Positions 25,049 to 37,889 of a DNA stretch of 64,000 bases are shown one piece after another. The stretch covers positions 82,553,309 to 82,617,308 of the forward strand of contig JAKTNV010000005.1 in the NCBI GenBank assembly GCA_022747635.1, in the 5' to 3' direction. Within the stretch, counting starts at the first letter, position 1, and every line of letters starts with the position of its first letter. Origin of the DNA: Hetaerina americana (taxonomy: Eukaryota > Arthropoda > Insecta > Odonata > Calopterygidae). The notes under the pieces are model-generated. The model was not told where the DNA came from, searched no databases, and was given only the letters and a program-made list of their open reading frames with translations. A program made the translations under genes and the position numbers.

Positions 25049-27137
25049 GTTGGTTTCCGACAGTGCATAATTTTGTATACCTAATGCCTTAATTATTTGC
25101 ATTCTTTGGGGTTACCGTTCTCGCTTACAGGTCGTTAAGGAAGGGATTTCAAAACTATTGTTGCTTATTTATAGGTTTGCGTTCAATGGGAGGGAGGGGA
25201 GAATGGGTATGACGATTTAAATATTTACATATAACAGCTCACGCTTTCATGCACTCCCGGAATTAACTCTTCCTTGAAAGCGTGTCCGCTTGCAGTAAAA
25301 AGAGAGCGCCCGAGGGTATTTATGTGTTTCCGTCATAATTAAATAAATGTTTTCGTTAAGCCGCGACAAATTTTAATAAAATTAAACAAGGCACGTATTG
25401 ACGTAGGTTCCAGGAAATTACATATATTTGGGGTTACAATTTTGCATGGGGTTTTTTCATATTTATTTTTTTTTTAAAGAATCACCTTATAAAATGGTTG
25501 AGAGTAAAAATCAAATTGTTGATTCGTTTTTATCGAGTCAGTTAATCCAATGTAATTCCAATTGCCGAAGTAAATATTTGTCACACGTCGGAGATTTTTC
25601 AGTTTTATGGAATAGGCACAGTACCATCTAAATATTTGTATTGGATTTAATCTAATAGAGAATCTTGTCCTAGATATTGTTTTACCCAAGGTTTACTAGT
25701 ATTGATGCTTAATTGGAAAACTATGGGAAGCTTTCAAATTCGGAATAAAGTAATTGAACACGCAGAATTATATTTTTGGTAAACTGTTTCACAAGAATGA
25801 ATGTTTCTTTAGCGTGGTATGATATATTTCCATGGGACTTATTTCGCAGATTTCTGGTGTAAATTTCAAATAGGTTTTTGGATAGCCCAGGCCAATAAAT
25901 GTGAGGATAACTTTTTCCACTCCTAAACACTAAACAGTTTGTCGCTTATAATTCATTAATTCACAAATCTACATTGCCACATATTTTCAAGGGATGTCTT
26001 AATAGTTTTACTCTACCAAAACGTCTAGTATCTTACTACAATCATATTTAGGGTAAAAATTTATATATTCTTGGTCCTTTGCAAATAGTACTAAATGTAA
26101 TGTTAAGGTGAAGATAAAATCTAGGAAACTAGAGCTCAACGTCCCCGTAAACTGGTTATAATAGTACTGGTAATACGAATTTATAGTTTTTCTTTCTATT
26201 TTTGCCCCGTTAAGGCGAACGCTTTTGAGTGACAGCAATAAAGTCTATGAATACTGAATTTTACGCCGAGACAAACCAGATATCGAAGTTCAAAAGATTT
26301 AAATTTTTATTTTTAAAATATAAGGGAAGGAATTTAATTAATTCTAAATTATAAAGCTTATGGCTTCCTCAAGCTCTTTGAGGCGCGCTTTCTAAATGGA
26401 AGAACAATGTGATGTTTTCTGCGAGGCATGAATGAGAAATTGTTTTTGGAATAACACATTTTTGATAACTTATGAGAAAATAATACACAGTTTGAGCTCT
26501 TAAATTGGTGGCCGAAATAGGAGACGTTCATTTCATAGTTTCAAGAAATAATATGATCCTTACCCTTTAATTCAAGTCGTTACCTGTAAACCTCTCAAAT
26601 TTTCTTTAAATTTCTGTGCAATATACTTGGTGCAAAGGGTGATATTTATCTCATAGATCAACCATTAAGGGAAAGCGAGATTCCATTTGAAATATTAATT
26701 CACGGAAAAACTGAGAAAAATGAATTGGTAATTTGTAAATAGGTCACCAGGCAGTTCAATGGTAAGTACCCCTCTTAAAATATGATGTATTTCTGTAATT
26801 CAAAGGAGGGTAGAAAATATAGATATGTAATGACCATGTTCAATTTTTCACCTACATTTTTTATATGAGCACGAAAAGTGAAACTAAATTCGCGTAAAAA
26901 AAATAAGGCTAATATTAGTTTATCATCCATTCGAATTTCCTCTTAGGGTGTACAGTATACTAGTTAATCTTCAGCTGTAACTCTTTCTTTATGTTGAATT
27001 ATTGTAGATGAATGTATTTTGTCAGTTCTATGAAGGCAGCATGTTAAAAATTGTGGAAAATTAATTTAGAATTAATTCTTTGCTTCAGTTATGCTGAGCA
27101 ATTTCACTAAACTTGGTATGTTTCCATTAGTTACAGC
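25049..27137. other. Unassigned AT-rich DNA
   Basis: No gene or mobile element recognised. Confidence 0.45.
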
Positions 27138-27660
27138 TTGTTTACGGTGAGGAATCAGAGACTAACAGCTGACTCTCTCCCGAGAATCCCCAGCATTATG
27201 CTAATTTCAAACAGCCAATTTTCTCCTCTCAACATCCCGATTCCTCCCCGTCCTAAACTCCAACTCCCTTCTGTTCCTACACCCTTCTCTATTCACGATC
27301 GGTTACCCAGAGTCAACGGCCTCTTTCCGCACCCCTCCCCTCCCCTCTGGCCCACTCAAACTCTTGAGAACACCTATCTCCCGTTATAGAGCCGACCCTT
27401 GTTGGAAGGCGGTCCCCTCTCCGCCTTATCTCTGGCCACTTCCGCCATTCTATGATTCACGAGGATATCTCCGTATCCGAAGGCCACGGATTCAATCTCA
27501 CCTCCACCATGTATCCCCCCCTCCACCCTTCCTCCTTCGGTCACATCTCACGCGCCTTCGTTCCCCTTCCGCCCGCTCACGCAACCACGACGATTAGGAG
27601 AGTTACCGCAGGGTGTGGGGACTGCTCCTTCAGGCTCGATAATAAACGTGTGATTTAAAC
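27138..27660. other. C-rich, pyrimidine-biased patch
   Basis: Dense CCTCC and CTCCCC runs on the + strand give overlapping low-complexity frames of 65-85 residues. No protein family is recognisable. Non-coding DNA is more likely than an exon. Confidence 0.4.
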
Positions 27661-30600
27661 GCCTCCCGGGGCTAAACGACGCAACTTGTACGAATGAGTC
27701 GATACCTTTTAAACCATCGGCCTCTCTTGCCGCTTCCCTTAAGATGTTCCGATTTGAGAGAGCTGTTCCCTAGAGACTGGTTTAACTTGAACAGAGGATA
27801 ACAACGATTGTCACTTAGAGCCTGAAAGTAACGTAAGAAGCTCAACCTTATCCAGGTTTGGGAGTGTTCCTGAGGAAGACGGTTGGTATCGTATCCCAAG
27901 AACCTATGGTTAATCAGAAGATAACTCACTTTCATTTCTTAATCCGGGTAAGATTATGGCTTGTACGATGGTGATATAAGTGGGTATAATGTAAAATGTC
28001 TTTTTATAACACGAAATCTTCAATATAAAGTCGAAGGTGATTTGAATTGGCGGGAGGCAAGAGTTTCTTTACCGTAATAATTGGAGCACCGAAATTAAAT
28101 ATCGGTAGAAACACACGTAGCAGGCCAGTGGATCAGATATTTATACCAAACGACTACATGCCATGTATTTGAACCCGCTGATGTTACTCGTCTTTGGCAC
28201 TCTCCACAAAGGTTACGTATTTATATATTTTGATTCACGTTGATATTATTCGCTGAAAGTCACCACAAGGGCTAAAGACAATGTTGGCACATACGTAAAT
28301 CGGGTATTCCAGTTATGCGGACTCACGCAATCACATGCTCACCATAAGTCCTTATTTCCTGAATCTGAGTTAGTTATTTGCTTTAAGGTCCATGGTCCAC
28401 TTGTCTGCATGCCCGAAGGACCATTCCATCCTTCAGATCAATGGTCCCTTAACGGAATCCTAATACCGATATCGGTTTCAGCCAAGGTTGGTCGTCTTTC
28501 CCAAAGGATTGCAGCTGACCTACATAAGATTGCTGCTGGTAGATATATATACATCTGTATATTTTTATGGATTTTTAATTTTTTTGTTAATAAGGTTAGA
28601 TAACTCCTAGGAAGCAAATTGTAAGTGAGGTACAGATTCATTTAAGTTTGGTATTTCCATAGGTCAACGAATTAAAGAGGAATACTCTCTCATTGCTTAA
28701 ACTTGGAGCTAGGCAGAGCTAGGTATTCGAGGAAACATTCGAAAATTTTAGTCTGCATTACCTTTGAGTTTAGTTCCCAAGTTCTCATATTTCGTTTTCA
28801 ACCGGCTCAAGAATGAAATTATGCTAATTACCGATTTGTGAGATAGAAATGTTAATCTATGGCCTACGCTGCAAATTCATCGTAATGGTGTGTGGCAGGG
28901 GTCGTTAGATAAGAAATTATCAGGGCAATTGGTGATCTTCAGCGTTAGATAAATTTTATTTTCTGAGTAGTTTGAATTATCTCTTGAACGCCTAATTGTG
29001 AAACCATATACTTTTTTTAAAAAATCACGGAATCTACCTAATACGATTTAACTTAACTTAATCAATTGTGTAACTATCGTAAAAAAGTATTTGTTAAATA
29101 TTTTTATATGTATTTATGTATAAACGTTAATTTTTGTGTTGGATTTAAAATATCTTGAGGAAAAACAAGAGATGAAACAAACTGTAAGAGCGATGAATTT
29201 TTATTAACCTAATGTAACTTAATTTACTGGTTTCTTAGATGAAAAAGGTGTAGAAAATACGGTCTGCTTTACTGGAGAACTACACTGTCTTTTTAAGGGT
29301 GTCTTTTACGGGCAAACAGTTTTTTTTACCATTAATGTCACTGTAAAGTGTTTAGAGTACGAAGCCGTACTCTCGTACTTTCCGACTGCAGAGTGAGAAT
29401 GCTTACAATACCATAAAGTTTGTTTTATATGTTCATGGCATACATCGAACCGCGAACATGAATGGCACACTTTGATGGGTGCTTCGATCGGTCATATCAA
29501 GTTACCTCTAACTATTCTCCACCTTGCTCAGTGCTCTGGCGGACTTCTATGTCGGCAAAGTTGTACTTGGAGAACACTGGTGAATCGTAATGAAGTCTAC
29601 ATCTATATCTACTTAATACTCCGGAATCCGCCACAATGGCATGTAGGTGTTAGGGCACCACCCGAAAATAAGAAAAAACCGCACGCAAAAGCCACAAATG
29701 TATACATTCCACAAAAAAATGGTATACATTTATGCAAAAATCTTAAGCCGGTAGCTTTCTCTTGACAGCAGCGCAGCGATTCAATTAGGGGCAATATATT
29801 CGCTATGAGATCAAAGTAATTAGCGGATGGGAATATATGTAGAGGGAGGAGGTTGATTACCGATATCCTGCTGCATATGTGCCTATGCGCTTTCCTCATA
29901 TCCCCGAACCCTTGGAGGATTCCACTGCATTCCTCCATCCGCCGTATCTGCCTGAAACGCTGTGCACTCCGCCATGTGGAGGTACTATATTTCAGGCTCA
30001 CCTACCCTTGCATCTTGAGCTTCGCCAAAGGAACTCCACTGCATAGGCGTCGAATTTGACGATTGAGGAGAGAGGAGAGAAGGAGAGAAATTAAGAAACG
30101 GGGAGACAGATAAAAGGCAGAGAGAATACTTCTGTCGAGAATGTGTAATTGTAAGGAGCGAAATTCCATTTCATCGCCACCCCGTAGCAGCTGATAAACA
30201 CAGAACATGTTTTTGACGCATGCGTATTCGTATCTTTCCCGTCTATAACTGGGGGATGTTTTCTGCCCATTTAATTGAAGGTATTGTTTCATTCGATAAG
30301 AAAGTAGATAGTCGTAGTTTAGGAGGCGCATTGCGCCCCATTAACGGGAATGCAAGTGCCCCTTCAGCGCTTACGGCGTGGCACAGTGCAATAAAACACC
30401 CACCCCCTCCGCCCTGGATGCATTGTCCTCAGCTTCCTAAAACGAGGCACTGAAGACCGCTTCTTTTGACTGTGCGCGTCTGCATTGTTCCCCGTGATGC
30501 GCGTTCTCGAAATTATTTTGTTTAGTGTACATTGGTGCCATTCTATTGTTAACTTAAAGTGAACATTTCACCCACGACAAGAAACTATTATTTCCGCCGA

Positions 30601-33040
30601 CTTTGTATTTCATAGAAATTATTGCTCTTTTTAGAGCATGACTGCCTAAATAGATATGGGTGGGCTTTCTTTTAAAAAACCTTATCACAAAGCCGTGGAC
30701 TATTTCGGCAAAACATTTCTCATTCCACAGATATAAAATAAGGTTTCTCTACTGTTATATATAAGGCATATACTCATTTTAGTCTTAACTTCTTGAGGGT
30801 CTCCCACGCTCCCTCCTGATATCTTACATCTTTCTGCAAGCATTTTACTGCATGTTCTTTCTATTTTATCTACTTTGTATTTACCTGATCTTTCTGTTAT
30901 TGACTTAAATACTAAACTATTTTCTTGTTCTTATGTTTCTTTTTTTTATATCCAGAAGTTTGATCTAATTAAAATGGTAGGTTCCTCTATTATCTTGTAA
31001 TATTTTGTTTGCATAATTTCTTCTTCAAGGATCTATTGTAGTTTAGGTTACACACTGCATTCTCGTTTGCTTCATTTTTTTTGCCAACATCAATTTTCAG
31101 TTAATTTTCGGACTTAATTGAAACTATAGTTCATATATTTTAGATAAATTCGTGCAATATTTCATTGAACATTTAGGACGTCTTCTTTCAATCCGTTAAC
31201 TCCATCCCAGTACTAATTGTAATTTTAGTATTTTCAATTAGGATCTTTATGATTTGTATAAAATGTTTACCGCACCATATGTTTTTAATAATAAACCGTA
31301 GCTTCTTACTTTGAAGGTGGTTATTGTGGTGGCTTTCGTATTCCGGAGCCCTAATGATTGAGTTTTTTTAAAATAAAAGTCACTTCGTTTCAGAATGGCC
31401 AGTTTTAACGTAAAAATATTTTCAGCGCGAGATCTTCATATCCAGAAACCAGTTTGCCTTTCCAGCAAAGTAATATTGGAATTAGTTTTGCAGAATTTCA
31501 TTGGCTATTCATCTGTAAATTTTGTGAGGCCAGTAAAATAACCTTGTATTTTTTCCCTTCACTCTCCTTTTTAAGACTAGAAATGTAGTTGGCTCTTCTC
31601 AAGTCATCTTCTATCTCATATTTTGTGCCGCACATTTTGTATTCCCCCGCATCACATCCGAAAAATATCTTTTAAACCTACTAAATATCAAGCGGCTGAA
31701 ATGATGCAATTTCTCTTGGCGCAATGGAGGCAGTGGGAGAACGAAAAACTTTGCGAAGTCTTTTAAATCCATTTTCTCCGTCTGTGTAGGAGTTGGGAAA
31801 ATTTCCAATGGCTTTCCATTATCAAATTTGAGAAACGAACGTCCTGGTAATCGATTCCACCGACAGCAACCCTTTTTAAGAGTCGACTCCTCCCATCCTT
31901 TTTCCTGTGGATCGTGGAGTCTGCATCTTGCGCGTGAAACTCTTTCTCTTTTTCCTTTGAGGTTCTCTGTTGCTTCTTTTCTGTTCAATGCGAGTAGATG
32001 GGTGGGGAGGCAGGCGGCTTTCCTGCGTTCCCGAGAGGGGCTCTTAATGCCTTCGTAAAAGCCTCGGACGTTCCTGCGGAAGCAAGAACTTAAATATAGC
32101 TTTCAGCTTTGTTTCTCCTTTCTTTCTGCACAGGAGTCCTCAATAGGTATAGCTTTTTTGCATTGTGATTATTTTAAGAAAACGATGTTTTTACTGTATG
32201 GAAGTGCCATTCAGGACAAATATACGAATGGTGAACTAGAACTGCAGTTCTATGGAGAACGCCAAAATGCGTTGCCATTCTAGTTTCCCGTTGTTTACAC
32301 GCCGAAATGATTTAAGCTGTCGACATGCAATTTGCCAATAATTTCTTTCAAAACTGTAAAACATCTGCAATAACTGTCTTAAGACATCGATATTAACTGA
32401 ACGTTAGTCATTCAGACAGTTCCCGCGATACTTGGTCTTTAGGCGATTATTTCTATGAAGCTTTTAACTATTAATTCAGAATACGCTTACGTTAATTCTA
32501 ACAATTTTCCAGACATCTTGTGGCTCTTTCTTCTAATGCTATTCAGAAAAAGTTTCCCTAGGTGTTCAGAAAGGACCTCAATTGATAGGTATATTAAATA
32601 ATATTGTAATCATTTTAAAGCCAAATGCTTAACATCCATCCATCCATGATAATATGTGCCTTTGAGATGCTGCACTCTACCCTGTCAACATGATTCTAAT
32701 ATTAGGAAAAAAACTAAGACACGATGAGTTTGAAACCACAAAGTTAAATACTCGCACTCCTATGCAGTCACAAAAATATCTGCATTCTCTTTCGGTAAGG
32801 ATTCCTGGTATCGAAAAATATTACACGCTAATTTATCAGCGTTTTAACCCTACTTTCGGCGGACTCTCCATTCTGTCTGGACCTTCATTTTCTGCCCAGT
32901 TAGACACCTATTTTACACCTTGAGGGCTCTGCCGCCTTCCATCCTCCTTCAAAGAGCATCGGATATGCCCTACTTCTCCTATGGTCTGTGTAATGGATTA
33001 TTTTATCCTTTCTCCTATTCTTCGATGATCATTTTTATCG
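27661..33040. other. Unassigned DNA, 5.4 kb
   Basis: Mostly AT-rich with no recognisable gene. Short frames at 29.5-30.5 kb and 31.6-32.1 kb overlap on both strands without any domain. Confidence 0.45.
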
Positions 33041-33300
33041 ATGGTACCTCAGTATCCATGATGACCAGTGTATTGAAATCTCGCCCCAGTTTCGCCGGTT
33101 CGAATCTCGGAGTCTGCAGGAATTTTCAAAAGTATCCCGATCCCTACAGTGGGTGATATAAGGAGGTTCTTGTGGAGTACACCGTCCGTCGGATAGGGCG
33201 TTACATTGATTGATGCCTTGACGCCTTGCGTTTAGGATAGACTAATGCCGACGCCACATTTCTCTCAAATCTTCCTAAATTCCCTGAAAATACTGCCTCT
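33041..33300 (+). repeat. Probable tRNA-derived SINE
   Basis: GCCGGTTCGAATCTCGG at about 33093 is a near-match to the Pol III B box, with a weak A-box-like stretch about 45 bp upstream. It is followed by a non-tRNA body up to the mariner element. The tRNA fold is poor and no target duplication was found. Confidence 0.45.
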
Positions 33301-33335
33301 AGCAAATCAAACACCTAGTGTCGCGTTTGAACATA

Positions 33336-34262
33336 CAGGGTCCGCTCCGAAAATATTTAAATTATTTTTTTGGTAACTCATGGAACAGATTTGCAAAAAA
33401 CTTCAAATTCTTCAAAGTACAGTCCTAGGGCCTCTACATATTTTTTCCAGCGTCTCTGCCATGACTGGTGCGCGCCCCGGAAGGTATTTTTGGTGACCTC
33501 TCGCAAGGTGTTCGTCACGGCTGATTGGATCTCTTCTATGGACGAAAAATATGTTTCTTGCAGGGCTGCATCCTAGGGAACAAAACTAAGTCTGCTGGGG
33601 TGACGTCATGACTGTATGGGGGGGGGGAGGGGCAGCGTTGTCACCTGGTGTTTGGCCATGTACTCGCGGACTCAAAGCGCGTTGTTGCAAACACCTTGGG
33701 CACGAACTTGGCGCACACTTTCCCCATCGCTAAATCTTCAGTAAAAATGCGAAATATAACAGTAGGGGACAAGTTCAGTTCATTGACAGCCATATTGATA
33801 TCAATCGATGCTCAGAGTCCAACAATTGTCGAACACAAGCAACATTGTTGTCGGATTTGCTGTTTGACGGCCGCCAGGAGATTTGTCCGTCGTGTACCTC
33901 TTCCCGGCCCTCCTTAAAGGCCTTTAACCGCCTCGAAACTTGTGAGTGCGGCAGAGCAGAGTCCCCGTAAGCCTTACGAATAATTTTGTTAGTCTCTTCA
34001 AGAAATTTTTTCAGCTGAGTACAAAACATAGTAATCGCGTTACGTTGCTCGATCGTCGATTCCATTTTTTTCTTGACACGGTCGGCGCGCAGAGGTTTAC
34101 AATAGCCGACGTTTTGCCACTTCTACAGCCTGGAGAGCACTGAGACCTGGTTGCAATAAAGCTTATAGCATCCTCCCCACCTATTCCAAGTAGTTTAATC
34201 CCACTCCAACCAATAGGAGCTGCGCGGGAAATTCAATGCCATTACTTTCGTAATGCACCCTG
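33336..34262 (-). mobile_element. Centrally deleted mariner-family transposon (copy E)
   Basis: A 927-bp mariner on the minus strand, flanked by TA (33334-33335 and 34263-34264). The ends are degenerate inverted repeats: the left begins CAGGGTCCGCTCCGAAAATA, and the right, reverse-complemented, begins CAGGGTGCATTACGAAAGTA. The interior encodes an N-terminal and a C-terminal part of a transposase with the centre missing. A poly-G run at about 33617-33627 also interrupts it. Its ends differ from those of the other mariners here. Confidence 0.85.
33370..34065 (-). pseudogene. Mariner transposase pseudogene with central deletion
   Basis: Starts at ATG 34065 with MESTIEQRNAITMFCTQLKK. The first HTH and linker follow (LKAFKEGREEVHDGQISWRP), then SEHRLISI of the second HTH and a KVCAKFVPKV motif. 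The sequence then jumps to a region like the one after the second catalytic Asp (NNAL, stop, MAKHQVTTLP) and the third-Asp motif TPADLVLFPRMQP. It ends with a C-terminal WQRRWKKYVEALGLYFEEF. The stretch with the first Asp is deleted, and stops and frameshifts are present. It encodes no active enzyme. Family assignment rests on the order and spacing of these motifs. Confidence 0.8.
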
Positions 34263-34430
34263 TAGATGCCGGTCGATTACCAAACACTAACTGCTCCTAC
34301 TGTGGATGTATATTCAGCTCTCACTCCCTTTGCATTGTGATCACCCGAGTATTCTCTTTGGAACCTAATTAAGGTCTATTAAACGAATATATTCTACTGT
34401 TCCAGGCTTCACTTCGTGCAAGAATTTCAT

Positions 34431-34618
34431 ATCCACACTGAAAAGACTTAGTACTTTTCCACAGATTTTTATCATAAGGTACAACGCGTTTCACCTACTT
34501 GCGGCATCATCAGGTACCTGCGGATCATCAGGTACCTGATGATGCCGCAAGTCGGTTAAACGCATTGTACATTATAATAAAAATCTGTGGAAAAGTACTA
34601 AGTCTTTTTAGTATGGAT
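34431..34618. repeat. 90-bp-arm inverted repeat with hammerhead-like motifs
   Basis: The arms 34431-34520 and 34529-34618 are inverted copies with 7 mismatches, separated by 8 bp. Each arm, read outward from the centre, has GGTAC-CTGATGA, one T, a short GCC/GGT stem with loop, then GAAAC (minus strand) or TAAAC (plus strand). GTACC or GTACA follows and could pair back to GGTAC. This is the layout of a small hammerhead ribozyme with almost no stem III, apart from one extra nucleotide before stem II. No coding region lies between the arms. I infer a PLE terminal-repeat derivative or a MITE; self-cleavage is unproven. Confidence 0.7.
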
Positions 34619-34714
34619 CTGTTCAACGGGTTGTTAAGAAGCACGTTATAGCGGGAAATACTTGACATATTTTCTTAATCATCCTGGATAACAATGCAAC
34701 AATTTCAGAGTGTA

Positions 34715-34786
34715 GCCTTGACTGGGATTCGAACCCAGATCCCTCAATATCCGGTCGAGTGCTTTAGCCACTTAAGCTACCGAGGC
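34715..34786 (-). repeat. tRNA-like sequence, probably a SINE head
   Basis: Read on the minus strand, 72 nt fold as a tRNA: acceptor GCCTCGG / TCAAGGC with one mismatch and one wobble, anticodon stem CTCGA/TTGAG, and T arm CTGGG-TTCGAAT-CCCAG (perfect). The anticodon loop CCGGATA would read GGA, but C replaces U33, and the long variable arm of a serine tRNA is absent. It is more likely a tRNA-derived SINE head than a gene. It interrupts a repeat also seen at 58.5 kb and is bordered by short inverted ATTTCAGAG / CTCTGAAAT sequences. Confidence 0.6.
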
Positions 34787-34869
34787 GTCCTCTTAAACTC
34801 TGAAATTTTGGGGCTTTTAAAGGAACAAGATTTTGTGACGAAATACCGTACATACAATGTCACAGGCAT

Positions 34870-35048
34870 TCGTAGTCGCATTGAAATGCACATTAGCGGA
34901 TGACTCCGTTAATAATTACTGTTGCGGCATCTCCCGCAGTTTTTTTGGAATCCTGGATAACTACGAGATTCGCGTTGAAGGGACACGTGTGAGCGGCACT
35001 CGATCCTGCGTATCATTCTCAGCTGTTCACTCTTTTGCGGGAGATGTA
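34870..35048 (+). repeat. Dispersed repeat, copy 1
   Basis: Similar to 58525-58608: both contain ATGACTC, then a run leading to GCATCTCCCGCAGTTT and TTGGAAT, with scattered differences over about 78 bp. The ATTTCAGAGTGT block upstream of each is also shared (34703 and 58499). CATCTCCCGCA at about 34928 recurs inverted as TGCGGGAGATG at about 35037, so the unit may have inverted internal ends. Unclassified. Confidence 0.6.
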
Positions 35049-36829
35049 CTAAAGAACCCCGAGTGATCGTCGTTCAAGTGATAATTGGGCCAAAAGCACC
35101 ATACTTAGGCATAACAAGTTATCGCCACTCTTTGGGTATCTAATAATGTCACAAAAAACATTAGTTTTAATGATAATTAGGAAATTCGTAGAAAGTGAAC
35201 AGTTTAAAAATAATTTTTGTGTCGGTCGAAACATTTTTAATGGCGATGGTGAAATAAAAAGGTTTTCTACTTGTATTTTGCTGCTGATTAATATTTCATT
35301 TGATAAAGCTGCAGTCAATTTGCCTTCAACGCGCACATTTACGCCAAGCGTTTTACGGAAAATGGCTAATCGGAATTGAATCTGCATATTTCCCTATTTT
35401 TCTCAGAGTGGTTCAAGATTCGCGACGGTAAACAAATGCAAATGACGTGTCTTGACGCAAAAAAAAGAGTGATAGCGTAAATAAAGCAGCATATTCTCTT
35501 AAATTATCTGTCGTTGAGCCGTCTCTAGGCAATGTTTTAATTCCTCCCTGACGCCTCTTCATTAGTTCGAAAATTCCTCTGTTTTGCCAGCACGGGTCAA
35601 TTAAGCCAGTTTATCTTGCGAAAAAGAAAGGGCCAATGGCAAGTGAAGGTAATACGGCCGCTTATGCAAACATATCAAAAGTAATTAGCGTGACGCAAAT
35701 CCTTGATCGGTTGCTCATTTGATCAACATTAAGCAGCGGTCATTAGGGTGCGACCACGAGAATAATTGTCTCACTGTCTTTCCTCGTTTTTCTTCTCGGT
35801 TTTCACAATTTTGGCGTGAGTCCCTCTGTTTAAACTTCCCAAGCTGGATGCGGTATTTCAGGACTGGAAGTGGCAGTTTCATCACATGATTTCCCTTTCT
35901 ACTATTTTAACAATATCTGTTTGAAAGAAAGGAGCTCAAGTGTGTAATTCCACAATTTTTAAATACATTTATTTTCTAATGTACTCGGGTAACAAGAGTC
36001 TACAAAAATATGGTCAAAATTTGTAATTTGGTGTAACATGTGTGTGAACTAGAGTATTAGTACGTAATAAACGGAAATGTTTCTCAACTATTTATGGGCG
36101 GCGTGTGTTTGAAAATAATTGGACCGTGGATTTATTCATAAAGTTTTGAATGCACAAACTTACTCCCTTCGTTAATATGTTTTTCATAAGGAATATGACG
36201 ATGGAATAAATTAAGAGCTTGTTACACTGGTAACAATGAGTATTATTGCTCATGTTCAGAGTTTAAAGTTCTTGTTTGTGCTCGACTTGTACCGCGCGAC
36301 TTATTTTTTTCAAACCAAAATGGCTATTTTAAACTATATTTGGCAGTGCAGAACTATTTACTTGATTTATTTTTCTTTGAAACATCCCAAAAGGTAACCC
36401 AGCGAAGTTTAACCGAGTGAATGGCACATTCTCTACCTATACCAAAGGCTGTCAATTTGTATCCCCCGACTACGTGGCTCCATGTAATATTTTTTTTCTG
36501 GACGCCACCGAATGCCTTCATCCGTAATGGTGAAAGAGTACCGGACAATTTGCGCTTTTGAAAATTCCGAACTTGTTACATTATAATGACCGAATGAAAA
36601 TGTAAAATGTAAAAAAATCATTCCATTTTTTTTTCGCTTTCAACCTGGCTATTATCGACGGACACGCCTTTTCATTAGTGCTAAGTAAGCCTTTAATTAA
36701 GCCTTTTTGGACCGGATGACGGAATGAATAATCCTTTTTTTTTCCTCCCCTTCATCATCAAAGACAAAGAGATTTTTTTTGGCGTATAGATATACATACG
36801 TGTATATGTGTTCGTCGGCGAATGTGTGT
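35049..36829. other. Unassigned DNA
   Basis: No gene recognised. The 35.4-35.8 kb part is high-complexity sequence that could be regulatory, judged by eye only. Confidence 0.4.
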
Positions 36830-37770
36830 GCGTGTCAGTGTACGGTGCGTATTATGCTCGCCTCGTGTTTCCTTTTCGCCCGGGAGCGAATGCGGCAAAA
36901 GTCCATTGGGCGGCTTCGAAAAAGGAAAGTCCGCGTGGATTCTACTTTTCCGCCCACATAATAAAACTACTGCTTTCGCCTCTCGCGCCGCCCACAAACC
37001 TACTCTTTCACTCTCTTCCCTCTCTCTCTCTTCACCCCTGACCCCTCCAACCCCCATACACCCTCCTTCCTCACTCCGGACGGCAGATCCTCCTCCGCGC
37101 GCATCCTTCCTCCACCTTCCCCCAAGACTCCGAACACACACACACACGGCCTCACAAACAAAACACAAAAAGCCAAGCAGCCCAGCCGCGTGCGAAAATC
37201 CGCCCGTACCCCCTTCCCTCTCCTCTCCGACCCCCGCCGCAGAGAAAGGGCTGGGTTTGAGAGCAGGGGAAGATTAGCTTTTTCCATTCGACGCTGCGAA
37301 AGTCCGCACCAAATCCCCCGAACCGCCGCCCGCCAGTCGGAATCCCCTTGGATTAATACAAATAAAAAGGAGCGAAGAGGATCGAGGGTTTCTCAGGGCA
37401 GGAGTGTGTGGGGAGGGAGAAAGGAGGAAGAGAGTCGGTCGGTAAACCAAAACGAGAGCACTCACTCTCTCTCTCTACGGGGCCGTGTGCCGGCGGCGCC
37501 CCTCGCAGAACCACGCGGCGAAAGAGGCAGCGGCGGCGACTTTGAGGGGGAGGTATAACGCGGGCGTCCAACGTGGAAGGCAGTGCCCGGCCGAAGTAGT
37601 CGGCGGCTTATGAATGGCGTCCGGACCACGGAGTTGGCTCGCAAGGATGGCCTTCCTTGTCGAAGAGCTTATTCGAGTGTGATACCGAGGCGCATAAGTA
37701 CATCTTTAGGCCTCGCAAGACCAGCAAAGGCAAACTTATCTGGATTACCATTTGGGAGGCGGACATAAAA
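36830..37770. promoter_or_regulatory. CpG-rich island, candidate promoter or 5' exon
   Basis: The most GC- and CpG-rich stretch of the window, with sharp contrast to the AT-rich flanks. It holds pyrimidine tracts, a short CA repeat (about 37138-37147) and a very CpG-dense core at 37.48-37.61 kb. GGGAGGTATAA at about 37548 resembles a splice donor after G 37552. Open frames exist in several phases on both strands but are low-complexity and match nothing, so coding is doubtful. A transcription start with an untranslated first exon is possible (inference). Confidence 0.4.
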
Positions 37771-37889
37771 ATGAAAATATACTCTTGGTGATATTCCACA
37801 CGAAATTCATTCCGTGGGCCAGCTTTTTAGTTCTTTGGTGCCTTTGGTAAAACATTCACATAATTTACGTCTGAGTAGAATTTCCAGCG

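Noticed and set aside
34715..34786. Functional serine tRNA (anticodon GGA)
   Set aside because: Lacks the long variable arm of serine tRNAs and the invariant U33; better explained as tRNA-derived repeat.
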